From: Stenotrophomonas cyclobalanopsidis
GTDB lineage: Bacteria > Pseudomonadota > Gammaproteobacteria > Xanthomonadales > Xanthomonadaceae
DNA length: 64,000 bases
Reading direction: 5' to 3'
NCBI RefSeq assembly: GCF_008710035.1
Contig: NZ_VYKI01000001.1
Coordinates: forward strand, 174,857 to 238,856
Of this stretch, positions 29,624 to 38,684 are shown one piece after another; positions within the stretch are counted from its first letter, which is position 1; each line of letters starts with the position of its first letter. The notes under the pieces were generated by a model. The model saw nothing but the letters and a program-made list of their open reading frames with translations. It was not told the DNA's origin and made no database searches. The position numbers and the translations under genes were made by a program.

Positions 29624-31573
29624 ATGAATACCTTCTGGCACCGCGCGATCCTGCTGTTGCTGCTGGCCTGCGCCACACCCGCGCTGGCACAGACCGCACG
29701 CAAGCCATCGGCGTATGAGCATCGCCCTGACGCGGCACAGCAACCGGCCGAAGGGTCGGACTATCTTCCGCGCATCGACAGCCGCGCACAGTTCATGCAG
29801 ATGGCCCGCGTCTACAACGCTGGCACGGCGCTGGAAATGCCGCATCTGATCTTCGTCATCGACCGGCGCGAGAACGGGCGCATCTACTACGTCAACACGC
29901 GTCGCCACGGCCTGCACGAGCAGTTCGTGCGCCAGCAGCGGCTGCTGCGCTCGATGGACAAGGCCATGGTGAACGCGCAGTACCGCGACCCGCAGCGGCG
30001 CTTCCTGTTCGGCACCGTGGCCTGGCAGCAGGATCTGCCGGGATACACCTACGAATTCTGGGAAGGCGACCAGCTGACCGCGCCGCTGTTGCGCGAGGCC
30101 GATGCAGGGCTGCGCGCCTCGTTCGCCGATCCGATCCGTTTCAAGACCAATTCCACCGCGCATGAGCAGCTGGCGGGCGAGATGAAGCTGGCCTACGTCA
30201 GCCAGGAGGCCCTGCTGCGTGAGCAGCGCTTCCTGCCGCTGAACACCGGGAAGGCGGAGGGGCGCCTGCGCATCGTCCGCACGGAGGCGCAGCTGGCCAC
30301 GCTGTCGCCGCGCGACATTCCGGTGCTGGATGAGGTGCCGATCGCGCTGGCCCCGGTCGCCGGGCTGGTGACGCAGCGGCCGTCGACCCTGCTGTCGCAC
30401 GTCAACCTGCTGGCCAAGGGCTGGGGCATTCCCAACGTCTACGTGCGGGATGCGCAGGACGCGCTGCGCCACCACGACGGGCGCTGGGTGGCGCTGGAGG
30501 TGACCAGCAGCGACTACCGGGTGACCCCGCTGGCGCGGCCGCCACGCACCCCATCTGCCACTGCCGCACGCCCACCGCAGCGCAGCCTGCCGCGCCCGGA
30601 CCTGGCCGTGGTGGCGCTGAAGCCGCTGCAGGCGCTGCGTGCACGCGACAGCCCGCACTGCGGGGTGAAGGCCGCCAACCTCGGCACGCTGCGTGCGGTG
30701 CTGCCACCGGCGGCACGGGTGCCCGATGGCTTCTGCGTTCCGTTCTCGCACTACCAGGCCATGCAGCAACGGCTGCAGATACCGCAGCGCCTGCGCGAGC
30801 TGCAGCAGCGGCCGGGGTTCAACAGCGACCCGGCGGTGCGCCGTGAAGCGCTGGCGTCGCTGCGTCTGCAGATCGAGAACGCGTCCGCCGATCCCGCCTT
30901 CCTGCGCACGCTGGAAAACCAGTGGCGTGGGCAGTTGAAGGGCGCGCCGGTGTTCGTGCGCAGCTCGTCCAATTCCGAGGATCTGCCGGGTTTCAGCGGG
31001 GCAGGGTTGTACACCACGGTGCCCAACCTAACCCGCATGGAGGCGGTGGCCAAAGCGGTGCAGACGGTCTGGGCGTCGGTCTACAACTTCGAGGCCTACG
31101 AAGCGCGCACGGCGGCGGGACTGCCGCAGGATGCGGTGGCCATGGCGGTGCTGGTGCAGGTGGCTGCACCGTCGGACAGCGCCGGGGTGATGATCACCCG
31201 CGATCCCTTTGATGCCGCACGCCGCCACATCACCTACATCTCGGCCAAGCGTGGGCTGGGCATCCGGGTGGTGGAAGGCAGGCGACAGGCCGAGCAGGTG
31301 ATGTACTCGTCGTGGTCGAAGGCGGTCCAGCTGCTGAGCCGTTCGGCCGAAGACACGCAGCTGGTGGCGCGTGCGGGTGGCGGTGTGCGCGAGGTGCCGA
31401 TCACCGGTTCGCGGCAGGTGCTGACCGATGCACTGATCGCGCGGTTGGCGCGCATTGGTAGCCGCACTAAGCAGGCGCTGGGCGGTGCCGACCAGGACAT
31501 CGAATGGGCCGTGGTCGGCGATGAGGTGCTGATCCTGCAGTCGCGCCCGTATGTGGAGGGAAGCGCGCGCTAG
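29624..31573 (+). CDS. Exported PEP/pyruvate-binding domain protein
   Basis: The 649-residue protein begins with a clear Sec signal peptide (MNTFWHRAILLLLLACATP, cleaved near ALAQ). Residues about 240-300 resemble the phosphohistidine swivel domain of PEP synthase/PPDK (STLLSHVNLLAKGWGIP). The C-terminal half (about 340-645) is the ATP-grasp, pyruvate-phosphate-dikinase N-terminal domain, with FVRSSSNSEDLPGFSGAGLY and a final DIEWAVVGDEVLILQSRPY. The swivel domain comes before the ATP-grasp domain, the reverse of PEP synthase, and the PEP-binding TIM barrel is absent. ATP in the periplasm is unexpected, so the activity is unclear. ATG 29624 is chosen because it starts the signal peptide. Confidence 0.8.
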   Translation: MNTFWHRAILLLLLACATPALAQTARKPSAYEHRPDAAQQPAEGSDYLPRIDSRAQFMQMARVYNAGTALEMPHLIFVIDRRENGRIYYVNTRRHGLHEQFVRQQRLLRSMDKAMVNAQYRDPQRRFLFGTVAWQQDLPGYTYEFWEGDQLTAPLLREADAGLRASFADPIRFKTNSTAHEQLAGEMKLAYVSQEALLREQRFLPLNTGKAEGRLRIVRTEAQLATLSPRDIPVLDEVPIALAPVAGLVTQRPSTLLSHVNLLAKGWGIPNVYVRDAQDALRHHDGRWVALEVTSSDYRVTPLARPPRTPSATAARPPQRSLPRPDLAVVALKPLQALRARDSPHCGVKAANLGTLRAVLPPAARVPDGFCVPFSHYQAMQQRLQIPQRLRELQQRPGFNSDPAVRREALASLRLQIENASADPAFLRTLENQWRGQLKGAPVFVRSSSNSEDLPGFSGAGLYTTVPNLTRMEAVAKAVQTVWASVYNFEAYEARTAAGLPQDAVAMAVLVQVAAPSDSAGVMITRDPFDAARRHITYISAKRGLGIRVVEGRRQAEQVMYSSWSKAVQLLSRSAEDTQLVARAGGGVREVPITGSRQVLTDALIARLARIGSRTKQALGGADQDIEWAVVGDEVLILQSRPYVEGSAR

Positions 31574-31612
31574 CCCTGCCAGGACAGGGCCACCGCGCAC
31601 TCCACGGGTCGC

Positions 31613-32086
31613 TTACGGTTCCTGGTAGTCGCGCTCGTCGTAGGCGCCATACACCAGGCAGGTCAGCTGTGCCGATCCATCCTGGGCGATCGACAGCACA
31701 CCCATGCTGGTATCGCGCTCGGGCTTCCTGCCCAGCTTGGAGGCGTTGCGCACCGCTGCGGCATTGGCCGAGAGCTTGCTGGTGTAGCTGGCCCCCAGGT
31801 CACCGTCGGGATCGATGTAGACCGAGAACGAGCGGACCTGCAGCCCGAACACGGTGAACGGCACCGGCGGCTTGATCGGTTCGTCGGTGCCATCCAGGTT
31901 GACCGACAGGCCGGCCAGCGCCTTGGCGGCGGCATCCGGGTCCGCGCGGCATTCCAGTGCCGCCTGCAGCGTGGGTGCCAACTTCTGCCACTGCGCTGCG
32001 TCGATGGTCGTTGCGGCATGCGCCGTGGAGGCGGCCAGCAGGGCGGCGAAAATCGGGGCGAACATCCGGGTGGGGATCAATGTCAT
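31613..32086 (-). CDS. Hypothetical exported protein
   Basis: The 157-residue product has a signal peptide (cleaved after AHA, about residue 24) and two cysteines that may form a disulfide (in LECRAD and LTCLVYG). No domain recognised. ATG 32086 is preferred over ATG 32095, because AAAGGA abuts the latter directly but stands nine bases before the former. Convergent with the 29624 gene. Confidence 0.7.
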   Translation of the reverse strand: MTLIPTRMFAPIFAALLAASTAHAATTIDAAQWQKLAPTLQAALECRADPDAAAKALAGLSVNLDGTDEPIKPPVPFTVFGLQVRSFSVYIDPDGDLGASYTSKLSANAAAVRNASKLGRKPERDTSMGVLSIAQDGSAQLTCLVYGAYDERDYQEP

Positions 32087-32151
32087 GACAGCCATTCCTT
32101 TGCGTGGGGACGGGAATTCTACGCAAAGGAGAGTGGATGAACAGGAGCATA

Positions 32152-32179
32152 TTGCGGCGCAACATCGAAAGCGTACAAT
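32152..32179 (+). promoter_or_regulatory. Candidate sigma-70 promoter of the YddG-like gene
   Basis: TTGCGG at 32152-32157 and TACAAT at 32174-32179 are 16 bp apart. The untranslated leader to ATG 32384 would be about 200 nt, which is long. No riboswitch fold was recognised in it. Confidence 0.45.
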
Positions 32180-32383
32180 CCGCTTCGGCCAGTCGGCTGC
32201 TGTAACCCGCCTCCCGCCGTACCCCCCTGCAACGCACAGTGCCGGGGCGTTCCGGGGACGACGCTACGGACCAGCGTACTCCCCAGGACCCACGCGTCCG
32301 CATGAGCTTCCTGTCCCGCTGTCGGGGCCGGGCGCATCGCTGCGCGTGCCTTTCAACCGATCGCCTTCTGTTGTCGTCGCCCC

Positions 32384-33334
32384 ATGTACGGCTTCCGCGC
32401 CCTGCGCGCCTCCGCGTCCCCCCATCTTCCGACCCTCATTGGTGCCAGCGCCGTGCTGCTGTGGAGCCCGGTCCTGGGCATGCTGCGCACGATCAGCGAA
32501 ATCTTCGGTGCGGTCGGTGGCGCCGCGCTGGTCTTTACCGCCGCTGCGGTGTTCTCGGCGCTCATCCTGGGCGTGCCGCGACCCGCGCAGCTGCCGCGAC
32601 GCTACCTGCTGATCGGCGGTGCGTTGTTCATCGGCACCGAGATCTCGCTGTCGCTGTCCATCGGCCTGGCCCACCACCGTGGGCAGGCGCTGGAACTGGT
32701 GATGATCAACTACCTGTGGCCGTGCCTGACGGTGCTGCTGACCGTGCTCACCCGCATGCAGCGCGGCAACTGGCTGCTGCTGCCGGCCACCGTGCTGTGC
32801 CTGCTGGGCGTGGTGCTGGTCATCACCGGCGAAGGCACATGGTCACCGGCGATGCTGCTGGCCAACCTGCGCAGCAATCCGCTGGCCTATGCCTTGGCGC
32901 TGGCCGCCTCGTGCATGTGGGCCACCTATTCGCTGGTGACCAAGCGGATCGGCGGTTCGCGCAACGCGGTGCCGTTGTTCATGATCGCCACCGCCGCGGT
33001 GCTGTGGCTGAAGTACGCGCTGGGCGATGCGCCGCCGCTGCACCTGCACTGGGGCGGGCTGGCCCAGGTGGCCGTGTTCGGCCTGCTCACCGCCACCGCC
33101 TATTCGTGCTGGAACCATGGGCTGCAGCACGGCAACGTCACCTCGATGGCGATCTTCTCCTACTTCGCCCCGGTGCTGTCGGTGCTGTGGAGCAGCGTGT
33201 GGCTGTCGCTGCACCCGGGCATGGGCTTCGTGCAGGGCGTGGCCTGCGTGACCGCAGGCTCGCTGCTGTGCTGGTGGGCGACCCGCGCGCGGCCGTTGCC
33301 GCCCCCGGTGCCGCCGGCCGCATACACGGCCTGA
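32384..33334 (+). CDS. Aromatic amino acid exporter YddG-like (DMT superfamily)
   Basis: The 316-residue protein has ten predicted transmembrane helices in two EamA-like halves. The stretch LELVMINYLWPCLTVLL and the sequence around SCWNHGLQHGN are close to YddG exporters of aromatic amino acids and paraquat. A family assignment to DMT is firm; the substrate is inference. ATG 32384 follows a long leader. Confidence 0.8.
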   Translation: MYGFRALRASASPHLPTLIGASAVLLWSPVLGMLRTISEIFGAVGGAALVFTAAAVFSALILGVPRPAQLPRRYLLIGGALFIGTEISLSLSIGLAHHRGQALELVMINYLWPCLTVLLTVLTRMQRGNWLLLPATVLCLLGVVLVITGEGTWSPAMLLANLRSNPLAYALALAASCMWATYSLVTKRIGGSRNAVPLFMIATAAVLWLKYALGDAPPLHLHWGGLAQVAVFGLLTATAYSCWNHGLQHGNVTSMAIFSYFAPVLSVLWSSVWLSLHPGMGFVQGVACVTAGSLLCWWATRARPLPPPVPPAAYTA

Positions 33335-33524
33335 GCCTCCGCCTGGCGGCTTGCCGGGCGGGGCTCGACTTCCCTTTGTGGGCAGTCACTTGCGGGTGGC
33401 TGTCGCTGTCTTGCTGCACCGCATGATGTGTCAGTTCCATGACGCTGCTACGTTTCGTGTCCCCCGGTGTCATATCTTGATCGGCACCCTCGACCGCCAG
33501 TAGCAGTGATTGCAAGGGATTTTC

Positions 33525-36269
33525 ATGACGCACAGGCTGAATGTTAAAAAGACACCGGTTACCTTGACCGCCAGCGCGCTGGCCAGTGCCGTGCTACTGG
33601 CTCTGGCCGGCCCCGCTGCCGCACAGGACACCGCCGCGGCCAACCCCACCGAACTGGATGCGGTGACGGTGACCGGCTACCGCGCCAGCGTGGAGAAGGC
33701 GCTGGACATCAAGCGCTCGGAGAAGGGCATGGTCGATGCGGTGGTGGCCGAGGACATCGCCAACTTCCCCGATCTCAACCTGGCCGAATCGCTGCAGCGC
33801 ATCCCCGGCGTGACCATCACCCGCGACGCCGGCGAAGGCCGCAACATCTCCGTGCGCGGCCTCGGCCCGGATTTCACCCGCGTGCGCATCAACGGCCTGG
33901 AAGCGCTGACCACCGTCGGCGGCTCCGACCAGTCCGGCGGCACCAACCGCAGCCGTGGTTTCGACTTCAACGTGTTCGCCTCGGACCTGTTTTCGCAGCT
34001 GATCGTGCGCAAGACCGCCTCGGCCGACGTGGAAGAGGGCTCGCTGGGCGCCACCGTGGACCTGCGCACCGCGCGCCCTTTCGACTACGACGGCTTCACC
34101 TTCGCGGCGAGCGGGCAGGGCAGCTTCAATGATCTTTCCGAGAAGGCCAGCCCGCGTGCGGCCGCGCTGATCGCCGATACCTGGGCCGACGGGCGCTTCG
34201 GTGGCCTGCTGTCGGTGGCCTATTCCGAACGCCGCGTGCGCGAGGAAGGCAGCAACACCGGCCGCTGGTACAGCGCCAGCAGTAACGGTGGCTTCAGCCC
34301 CAGCTCGCCGTTCACCGCCGGCCTGGCCGATGGCGTGTGGCACCCGTATTTCCCGCGTTACACGCTGCTGGAACACGACCAGAAGCGCCTGGGCGTGACC
34401 GCATCGCTGCAGTGGAAGCCGACCGACAACACCGAGTTCGCGCTGGACGCGCTGTATTCGAAGATCGATACCGTGCGCAGCGAGAAGTACATCGAGGCGA
34501 TCTCGTTTGCCTACTCGGCGCAGAAGCAGAACATGGTGCTGCGCGACGGCTACATCGACCCCACTTCCGGCGCGCTGCTGTACGGCCTGTTCGATGGCGC
34601 CGGCGTGCGCTCCGAACAGCGTCGTGATGAGTGGAGCACCGAGTTCAAGCAGGTGTCATTGAGTGGCGAACATCGCTTCAGCGATGCGTTCAAGGTCAAT
34701 CTGCTGGTCGGCCACTCGAAATCCGAGCACGCCAACCCGGTGCAGACCACGCTGATCATGGACAAGGCCAACGTGTCCGGCTACAGCTACGATTTCCGCG
34801 ACAGCGTCACCCGCCCAACCTTCAACTACGGCATCGACCCCACCGACACCAGCGGCTGGACCCTGGCCGAAGTGCGCCTGCGCCCGCAGTACGCCAGCAA
34901 CAGCTTCGACAACGGCGCGCTGGATTTCACCTGGAACTTCGGCCCGTCGTTCACCCTGCGGGGCGGCCTGCTCGCCAAGGACTATACGTTCGACACCAGC
35001 GAGTACCGCCGGCGGAGCGAAACCGTGGTGCCGGCCTTCGCCGATGGCAGCTACACCGTGCCGGCGGCACTGGTGGACATCGCCCGCCTGGGCGGCGTGG
35101 CCGGCTCGCCCGATGCCTGGGCCGTGCCCGACCTGGCCGCGTTGTCGCAGCTGCTGGGCATCTACAGCGGGCAGGGCATCTACCAGCTGTACGAACGCAA
35201 CGCGACCCGCCGCAGCGTGGAAGAACGTGACCGCGGCGCGTGGCTGATGGGCGAGTTCGGCTTCGATGTCGGCAGCGTGCCGGTGTCGGGCAACGTGGGC
35301 GTGCGCCGGGTCAAGACCACCCAGTCCTCCACTGGCTACTCCACCGTGGATGGCGCGATGGTGCTGACCCATGTCTCGCGCGACTACACCGATACGCTGC
35401 CGTCGCTGAACCTGGTGGCCGAGCTGGCACCGGACCTGATGCTGCGCTTCGGTGCGGCCAAGGTGATGGCACGCCCCGGCCTGTCCTCGCTGACCCCGGG
35501 TACGACGCTGAGCCTGTCCAGCGGCCACCGCTACGTCAACGGCGGCAACCCGAACCTGGACCCGATCCGCGCACGCACGCTGGACCTGGGCGTGGAGTGG
35601 TACTTCCAGGAAGGCGGACTGCTCGGCCTGGCGCTGTTCCACAAGGACATCGAAAGCTTCGTGCAGGGCACCAGCACGGTCATGCCGTTCAGTGCCAGCG
35701 GCCTGCCGGCCAGCCTGCTCGATGGCACCGGCGTGTCGCCCAATGAAGACTTCACCTTCACCCGTCCGTTGAATACGCCCGGTGGCGACCTCAAGGGGGC
35801 CGAGTTCAACTATGTGCAGCCCTTCAGCTTCCTGCCGGGGCGCTGGAGCAACCTGGGCCTGCAGCTGAACTACACCTGGGTCGATTCGCAGATCCAGTAC
35901 CTGACCTCCACCGGTGCGGCCTCGCTGAAGACCGACCTGACCGGCCTGTCGAAGAATTCGTACAACAGCACGCTGTTCTACGAAGGCGAGAAGCTGGGTG
36001 CGCGCGTGTCCTACACCCATCGCGACGGCTATTACACCCAGGTGCCGGCCAGCGTGCAGGGCTTCAGTTTCCACGGCATGGATGCGGTGGACACGGTGGA
36101 TGCCTCGATCAGCTGGAAGATCGACGACCATCTGGAAGTCAGCCTGGAAGGCATCAACCTGACCAATGAAACCAGCAACGAGTGGGTGGGTACCTCGGCG
36201 TGGAAACTGCCGCTGACCTACACCCAGACCGGCCGCGAATTCCTGCTCGGCCTGCGCTACAAGTTCTGA
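33525..36269 (+). CDS. TonB-dependent receptor, Xanthomonas-Caulobacter type
   Basis: The 914-residue receptor has a signal peptide (about 1-38, ending AAAQ), a plug domain (ESLQRIPGVTITRD, VRGLGPDFTRVRING) and a 22-strand barrel ending in the terminal F. The TonB box region is near DAVTVTG. Receptors of this branch often import plant-derived sugars. The downstream pectinesterase suggests a pectin-derived oligogalacturonide as the ligand. ATG 33525 is preferred over the frame's earlier TTG, with AAGGGA upstream. A stable hairpin separates it from the next gene. Confidence 0.9.
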   Translation: MTHRLNVKKTPVTLTASALASAVLLALAGPAAAQDTAAANPTELDAVTVTGYRASVEKALDIKRSEKGMVDAVVAEDIANFPDLNLAESLQRIPGVTITRDAGEGRNISVRGLGPDFTRVRINGLEALTTVGGSDQSGGTNRSRGFDFNVFASDLFSQLIVRKTASADVEEGSLGATVDLRTARPFDYDGFTFAASGQGSFNDLSEKASPRAAALIADTWADGRFGGLLSVAYSERRVREEGSNTGRWYSASSNGGFSPSSPFTAGLADGVWHPYFPRYTLLEHDQKRLGVTASLQWKPTDNTEFALDALYSKIDTVRSEKYIEAISFAYSAQKQNMVLRDGYIDPTSGALLYGLFDGAGVRSEQRRDEWSTEFKQVSLSGEHRFSDAFKVNLLVGHSKSEHANPVQTTLIMDKANVSGYSYDFRDSVTRPTFNYGIDPTDTSGWTLAEVRLRPQYASNSFDNGALDFTWNFGPSFTLRGGLLAKDYTFDTSEYRRRSETVVPAFADGSYTVPAALVDIARLGGVAGSPDAWAVPDLAALSQLLGIYSGQGIYQLYERNATRRSVEERDRGAWLMGEFGFDVGSVPVSGNVGVRRVKTTQSSTGYSTVDGAMVLTHVSRDYTDTLPSLNLVAELAPDLMLRFGAAKVMARPGLSSLTPGTTLSLSSGHRYVNGGNPNLDPIRARTLDLGVEWYFQEGGLLGLALFHKDIESFVQGTSTVMPFSASGLPASLLDGTGVSPNEDFTFTRPLNTPGGDLKGAEFNYVQPFSFLPGRWSNLGLQLNYTWVDSQIQYLTSTGAASLKTDLTGLSKNSYNSTLFYEGEKLGARVSYTHRDGYYTQVPASVQGFSFHGMDAVDTVDASISWKIDDHLEVSLEGINLTNETSNEWVGTSAWKLPLTYTQTGREFLLGLRYKF

Positions 36270-36284
36270 TCGTTGCCCCTGGAT

Positions 36285-36311
36285 CGCGGCCGGGCTGCTG
36301 TGCCGGCCGCG
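36285..36311 (+). promoter_or_regulatory. Intercistronic hairpin between TonB receptor and pectinesterase genes
   Basis: CGCGGCCGG (36285-36293) pairs with CCGGCCGCG (36303-36311) around a nine-base loop. No T tract follows, so partial termination or mRNA stabilisation is more likely than full termination. Confidence 0.5.
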
Positions 36312-36339
36312 CGTTGTCCCCTTGCCCGCAGGATGCCGC

Positions 36340-37299
36340 ATGCCGCGCTCACGCTTGTTTTTCCTTCCCCTGGCCGGCCTGCTGATGCTGGCCGCACTGC
36401 CGGCTGCCGCGCGCGACTGGGTGGTGGCCGCCGATGGCAGCGGCGACTACCGCAGCGTGCAGGCGGCCATCGATGCGGTGCCCGATGGCAACCGCACGCG
36501 CCAGGTCATCGTGCTGCGCGAAGGGCTGTACCGCGGCGTGGTGAAGGTGCCGAAGGAAAAGAGCCGGGTAACGCTGCGCGGGGCCGGCGCCGGCGCGTCC
36601 ATCCTCAGCTGGAACAACTACGCCGACCTGGTCGATCCAGCCACCGGCAAGGCGATGCGCACCAGTGGCTCGGCCACGGTGTACGTGTATGGCGATGAGT
36701 TCATCGCCGAAGACCTGACCATCGAGAACACCGCCGGCAACGTCGGCCAGGCACTGGCGCTGTATGCCGCACCGCCGCGCGGCGGCTTCCGCAACGTGCG
36801 CCTGCTCGGCAACCAGGACACGCTGTACACGCACGAAGGCAGCGTGCTGCACTTCAAGGACTGCTACATCGAAGGTACGGTGGATTTCATCTTCGGTGCG
36901 GCCACCGCGCTGTTCGATGACTGCACGATCATGTCGAAGGGCGAGCTGGGCTGGGTGACCGCAGCATCCACGCCGGAAGGGCAGCGCTTCGGTTACGTCT
37001 TCCGTCGCGCGCTGCTGCGTGGCGAAGGCGCGGGCACCGCCTACCTGGGCCGGCCGTGGCGGCCGTTCGCGCGCACAGTGTTCCTGCAGTCCAACCTGGG
37101 CCCGCACATCGTGCAGGCCGGCTGGCACAACTGGGACAAGCCCGATGCCGAACGTACCACTTACTACGGCGAGTTCGGCAGCGTCGGTGCCGGTGCCTCA
37201 CCGGAGGAACGCGTGGCTTGGTCGCATCACCTGTCCGGTGACGAGGCCGCGCAGTACACCACTGAGGCGGTGCTCGGCAGCTGGCGGCCGTTCCCCTGA
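36340..37299 (+). CDS. Pectinesterase, exported
   Basis: The 319-residue carbohydrate esterase family 8 enzyme removes methyl esters from pectin. A signal peptide (about 1-24, ending AAA) is followed by the right-handed beta-helix. It carries the conserved family segments: GLYRGVV, GNQDTLYTHEG, the catalytic-aspartate motif DFIFG and LGRPW. ATG 36340 has AGGA seven bases upstream and starts the signal peptide. It follows the TonB receptor gene by 70 bp, forming a small carbohydrate-utilisation unit. Confidence 0.92.
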   Translation: MPRSRLFFLPLAGLLMLAALPAAARDWVVAADGSGDYRSVQAAIDAVPDGNRTRQVIVLREGLYRGVVKVPKEKSRVTLRGAGAGASILSWNNYADLVDPATGKAMRTSGSATVYVYGDEFIAEDLTIENTAGNVGQALALYAAPPRGGFRNVRLLGNQDTLYTHEGSVLHFKDCYIEGTVDFIFGAATALFDDCTIMSKGELGWVTAASTPEGQRFGYVFRRALLRGEGAGTAYLGRPWRPFARTVFLQSNLGPHIVQAGWHNWDKPDAERTTYYGEFGSVGAGASPEERVAWSHHLSGDEAAQYTTEAVLGSWRPFP

Positions 37300-37663
37300 C
37301 TTTGCATGGTTGGGTGGCTGCGCGTACGTCGGCCGCGCGGGTGCGAACTTGAGCGGCTTGAGAGGGCTGTATTCAGCGCCGGTTTTGCCGCAGGTGCGAT
37401 TCTCGGAATCGTCGACAGGTTCCACGACGAAGCGTCCCATCGGTGCCGGTAGTGGCCGCGCGGGGCAGTCGTAGAATCGAATCGTCCGAGGCCCCTGCGG
37501 GTTTTCCTTCACCGGCCTCGTTCGCGTTGCAGCACCGTGCTGGCCGATGCAGTTCCGCGGCCGCACCGTGCGCCAGACGTGCGCTGAAAGGTCTGTTCCC
37601 GGGGAGGGGGCGATTCGGAAGAGCACACTTTTTGACTTCAGTGACCTGCACCAGGAAACAAGA
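37300..37663. other. Intergenic stretch with a possible promoter, no gene
   Basis: A TAGAAT hexamer at 37472-37477 could be the -10 element for the CBS-domain gene, with a leader of about 185 nt. That leader contains GAGGCC and GGCCTC arms (about 37488-37526). No coding frame with a ribosome site was found. Confidence 0.4.
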
Positions 37664-38095
37664 ATGAACGTCCGCGAACTCCTGCAATCCAAGAAAGAAG
37701 CTGTCATCACCATCGATTCGGAAGACACCATCGGTGCCGCCGCCCACAAGATGAGCGCGAATAAAATCGCTGCCCTGGTGGTGATCAAGGACGGGGTGCC
37801 GGTCGGCATCATCTCCGAGAAGGACATCGTGCGCAGCCTGGCCGACGACGGCCCGCAGGCCGGCCGCCGGGTGATCTCCACCGTGCCGACCACTGGCCTG
37901 GAAGGCATTGCGCCGGAAGCCACCCTGAAGCAGGTCATGTCGCTGATGACGTACTCGCGTCGCCGCCACCTGATGGTCACCGATGGCAACACGCTGGTCG
38001 GCATCCTCAGCCTGGGCGATATCGTGAAGAACCTGCTGGGCGAGCTGGAGCTGGAAAAGGCCGTACTGCAGGACATCTACATGGCCGCCCACTGA
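37664..38095 (+). CDS. CBS-domain protein
   Basis: The 143-residue protein consists of two CBS motifs (about residues 8-62 and 76-130), with KDGVPVGIISEKDIVR and DGNTLVGILSLGDIVK. Paired CBS domains bind adenine nucleotides and regulate partner proteins. As a stand-alone Bateman module the target is unknown. ATG 37664 has AGGA nine bases upstream; longer frames to the left have no support. Confidence 0.88.
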   Translation: MNVRELLQSKKEAVITIDSEDTIGAAAHKMSANKIAALVVIKDGVPVGIISEKDIVRSLADDGPQAGRRVISTVPTTGLEGIAPEATLKQVMSLMTYSRRRHLMVTDGNTLVGILSLGDIVKNLLGELELEKAVLQDIYMAAH

Positions 38096-38115
38096 GGCGA
38101 CCGTGCAGGACGGAC

Positions 38116-38138
38116 GAAGCCGGGCATTGCCCGGCTTC
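38116..38138 (+). terminator. Terminator of the CBS-domain gene
   Basis: GAAGCCGGGCA pairs with TGCCCGGCTTC around a single T and is followed by a short T-rich stretch. It is 20 bp past the stop. Confidence 0.6.
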
Positions 38139-38145
38139 TTCGTTG

Positions 38146-38168
38146 GTAGCGCCGGGCCATGCCCGGCG
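38146..38168 (+). repeat. GTAG palindrome, GCCGGGC type
   Basis: Single copy between convergent genes. Confidence 0.85.
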
Positions 38169-38185
38169 AGCGCGCAGCGCGGCAA

Positions 38186-38614
38186 TCAGAAGCTGACTTT
38201 CACCGAATCGGCGCTGTAGGTCGCCGGGCCGTGGTAGACCACTTCGATGTTGTTGCCATCGGGGTCGAGCACGAAGGCGCCGTAGTAACCCGGGTGGTAG
38301 GGCCGCTCGCCCGGCGCGCCGTTGTCGGTGCCACCTGCCGCCAGTGCAGCAGTGTGGAAGGCATCCACCGTGGCCGCATCACGCGCCTGGAACGCCAGGT
38401 GATGGCGTCCGGTCAGCTGGCCGGCGGCGGCCTCGCTGCTGGCGGTGGAAATGAACAGTTCGTCGGCCCAGAAATAATCCGGGCCTTCGCCGGCGATGGG
38501 GATGCCGATGGCATCGAACACAGCCTGGTAGAAGCGGCGGCTGGCGGCCAGGTCACGCACCACCAGCTGCAGGTGGTCGATCAGGCGCCCGCGATGCAGT
38601 TCCATCGTTTCCAT
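38186..38614 (-). CDS. VOC-family (glyoxalase/dioxygenase-like) protein
   Basis: The 142-residue protein has the beta-alpha-beta-beta-beta repeats of the vicinal-oxygen-chelate fold. Candidate metal ligands are H14 (LIDHLQL), H in GRHHLAF and the glutamate in GNNIEVVYH. ATG 38614 (METMELHRGR) has GAAGAGG upstream; ATG 38605 is possible. The substrate is unknown. It lies downstream of gloA on the same strand, 70 bp apart. Confidence 0.8.
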   Translation of the reverse strand: METMELHRGRLIDHLQLVVRDLAASRRFYQAVFDAIGIPIAGEGPDYFWADELFISTASSEAAAGQLTGRHHLAFQARDAATVDAFHTAALAAGGTDNGAPGERPYHPGYYGAFVLDPDGNNIEVVYHGPATYSADSVKVSF

Positions 38615-38643
38615 GCGTACCTCTTCAGAAGGGGACCGCTCTG

Positions 38644-38668
38644 GTAGCGCCGGGCCAGGCCCGGCGGG
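38644..38668 (+). repeat. GTAG palindrome with GCCGGGCCAGGCCCGGC core
   Basis: Single copy with an AGG instead of ATG centre, between two VOC genes on the minus strand. Confidence 0.8.
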
Positions 38669-38684
38669 CGCCTGGCGCGGCCGG

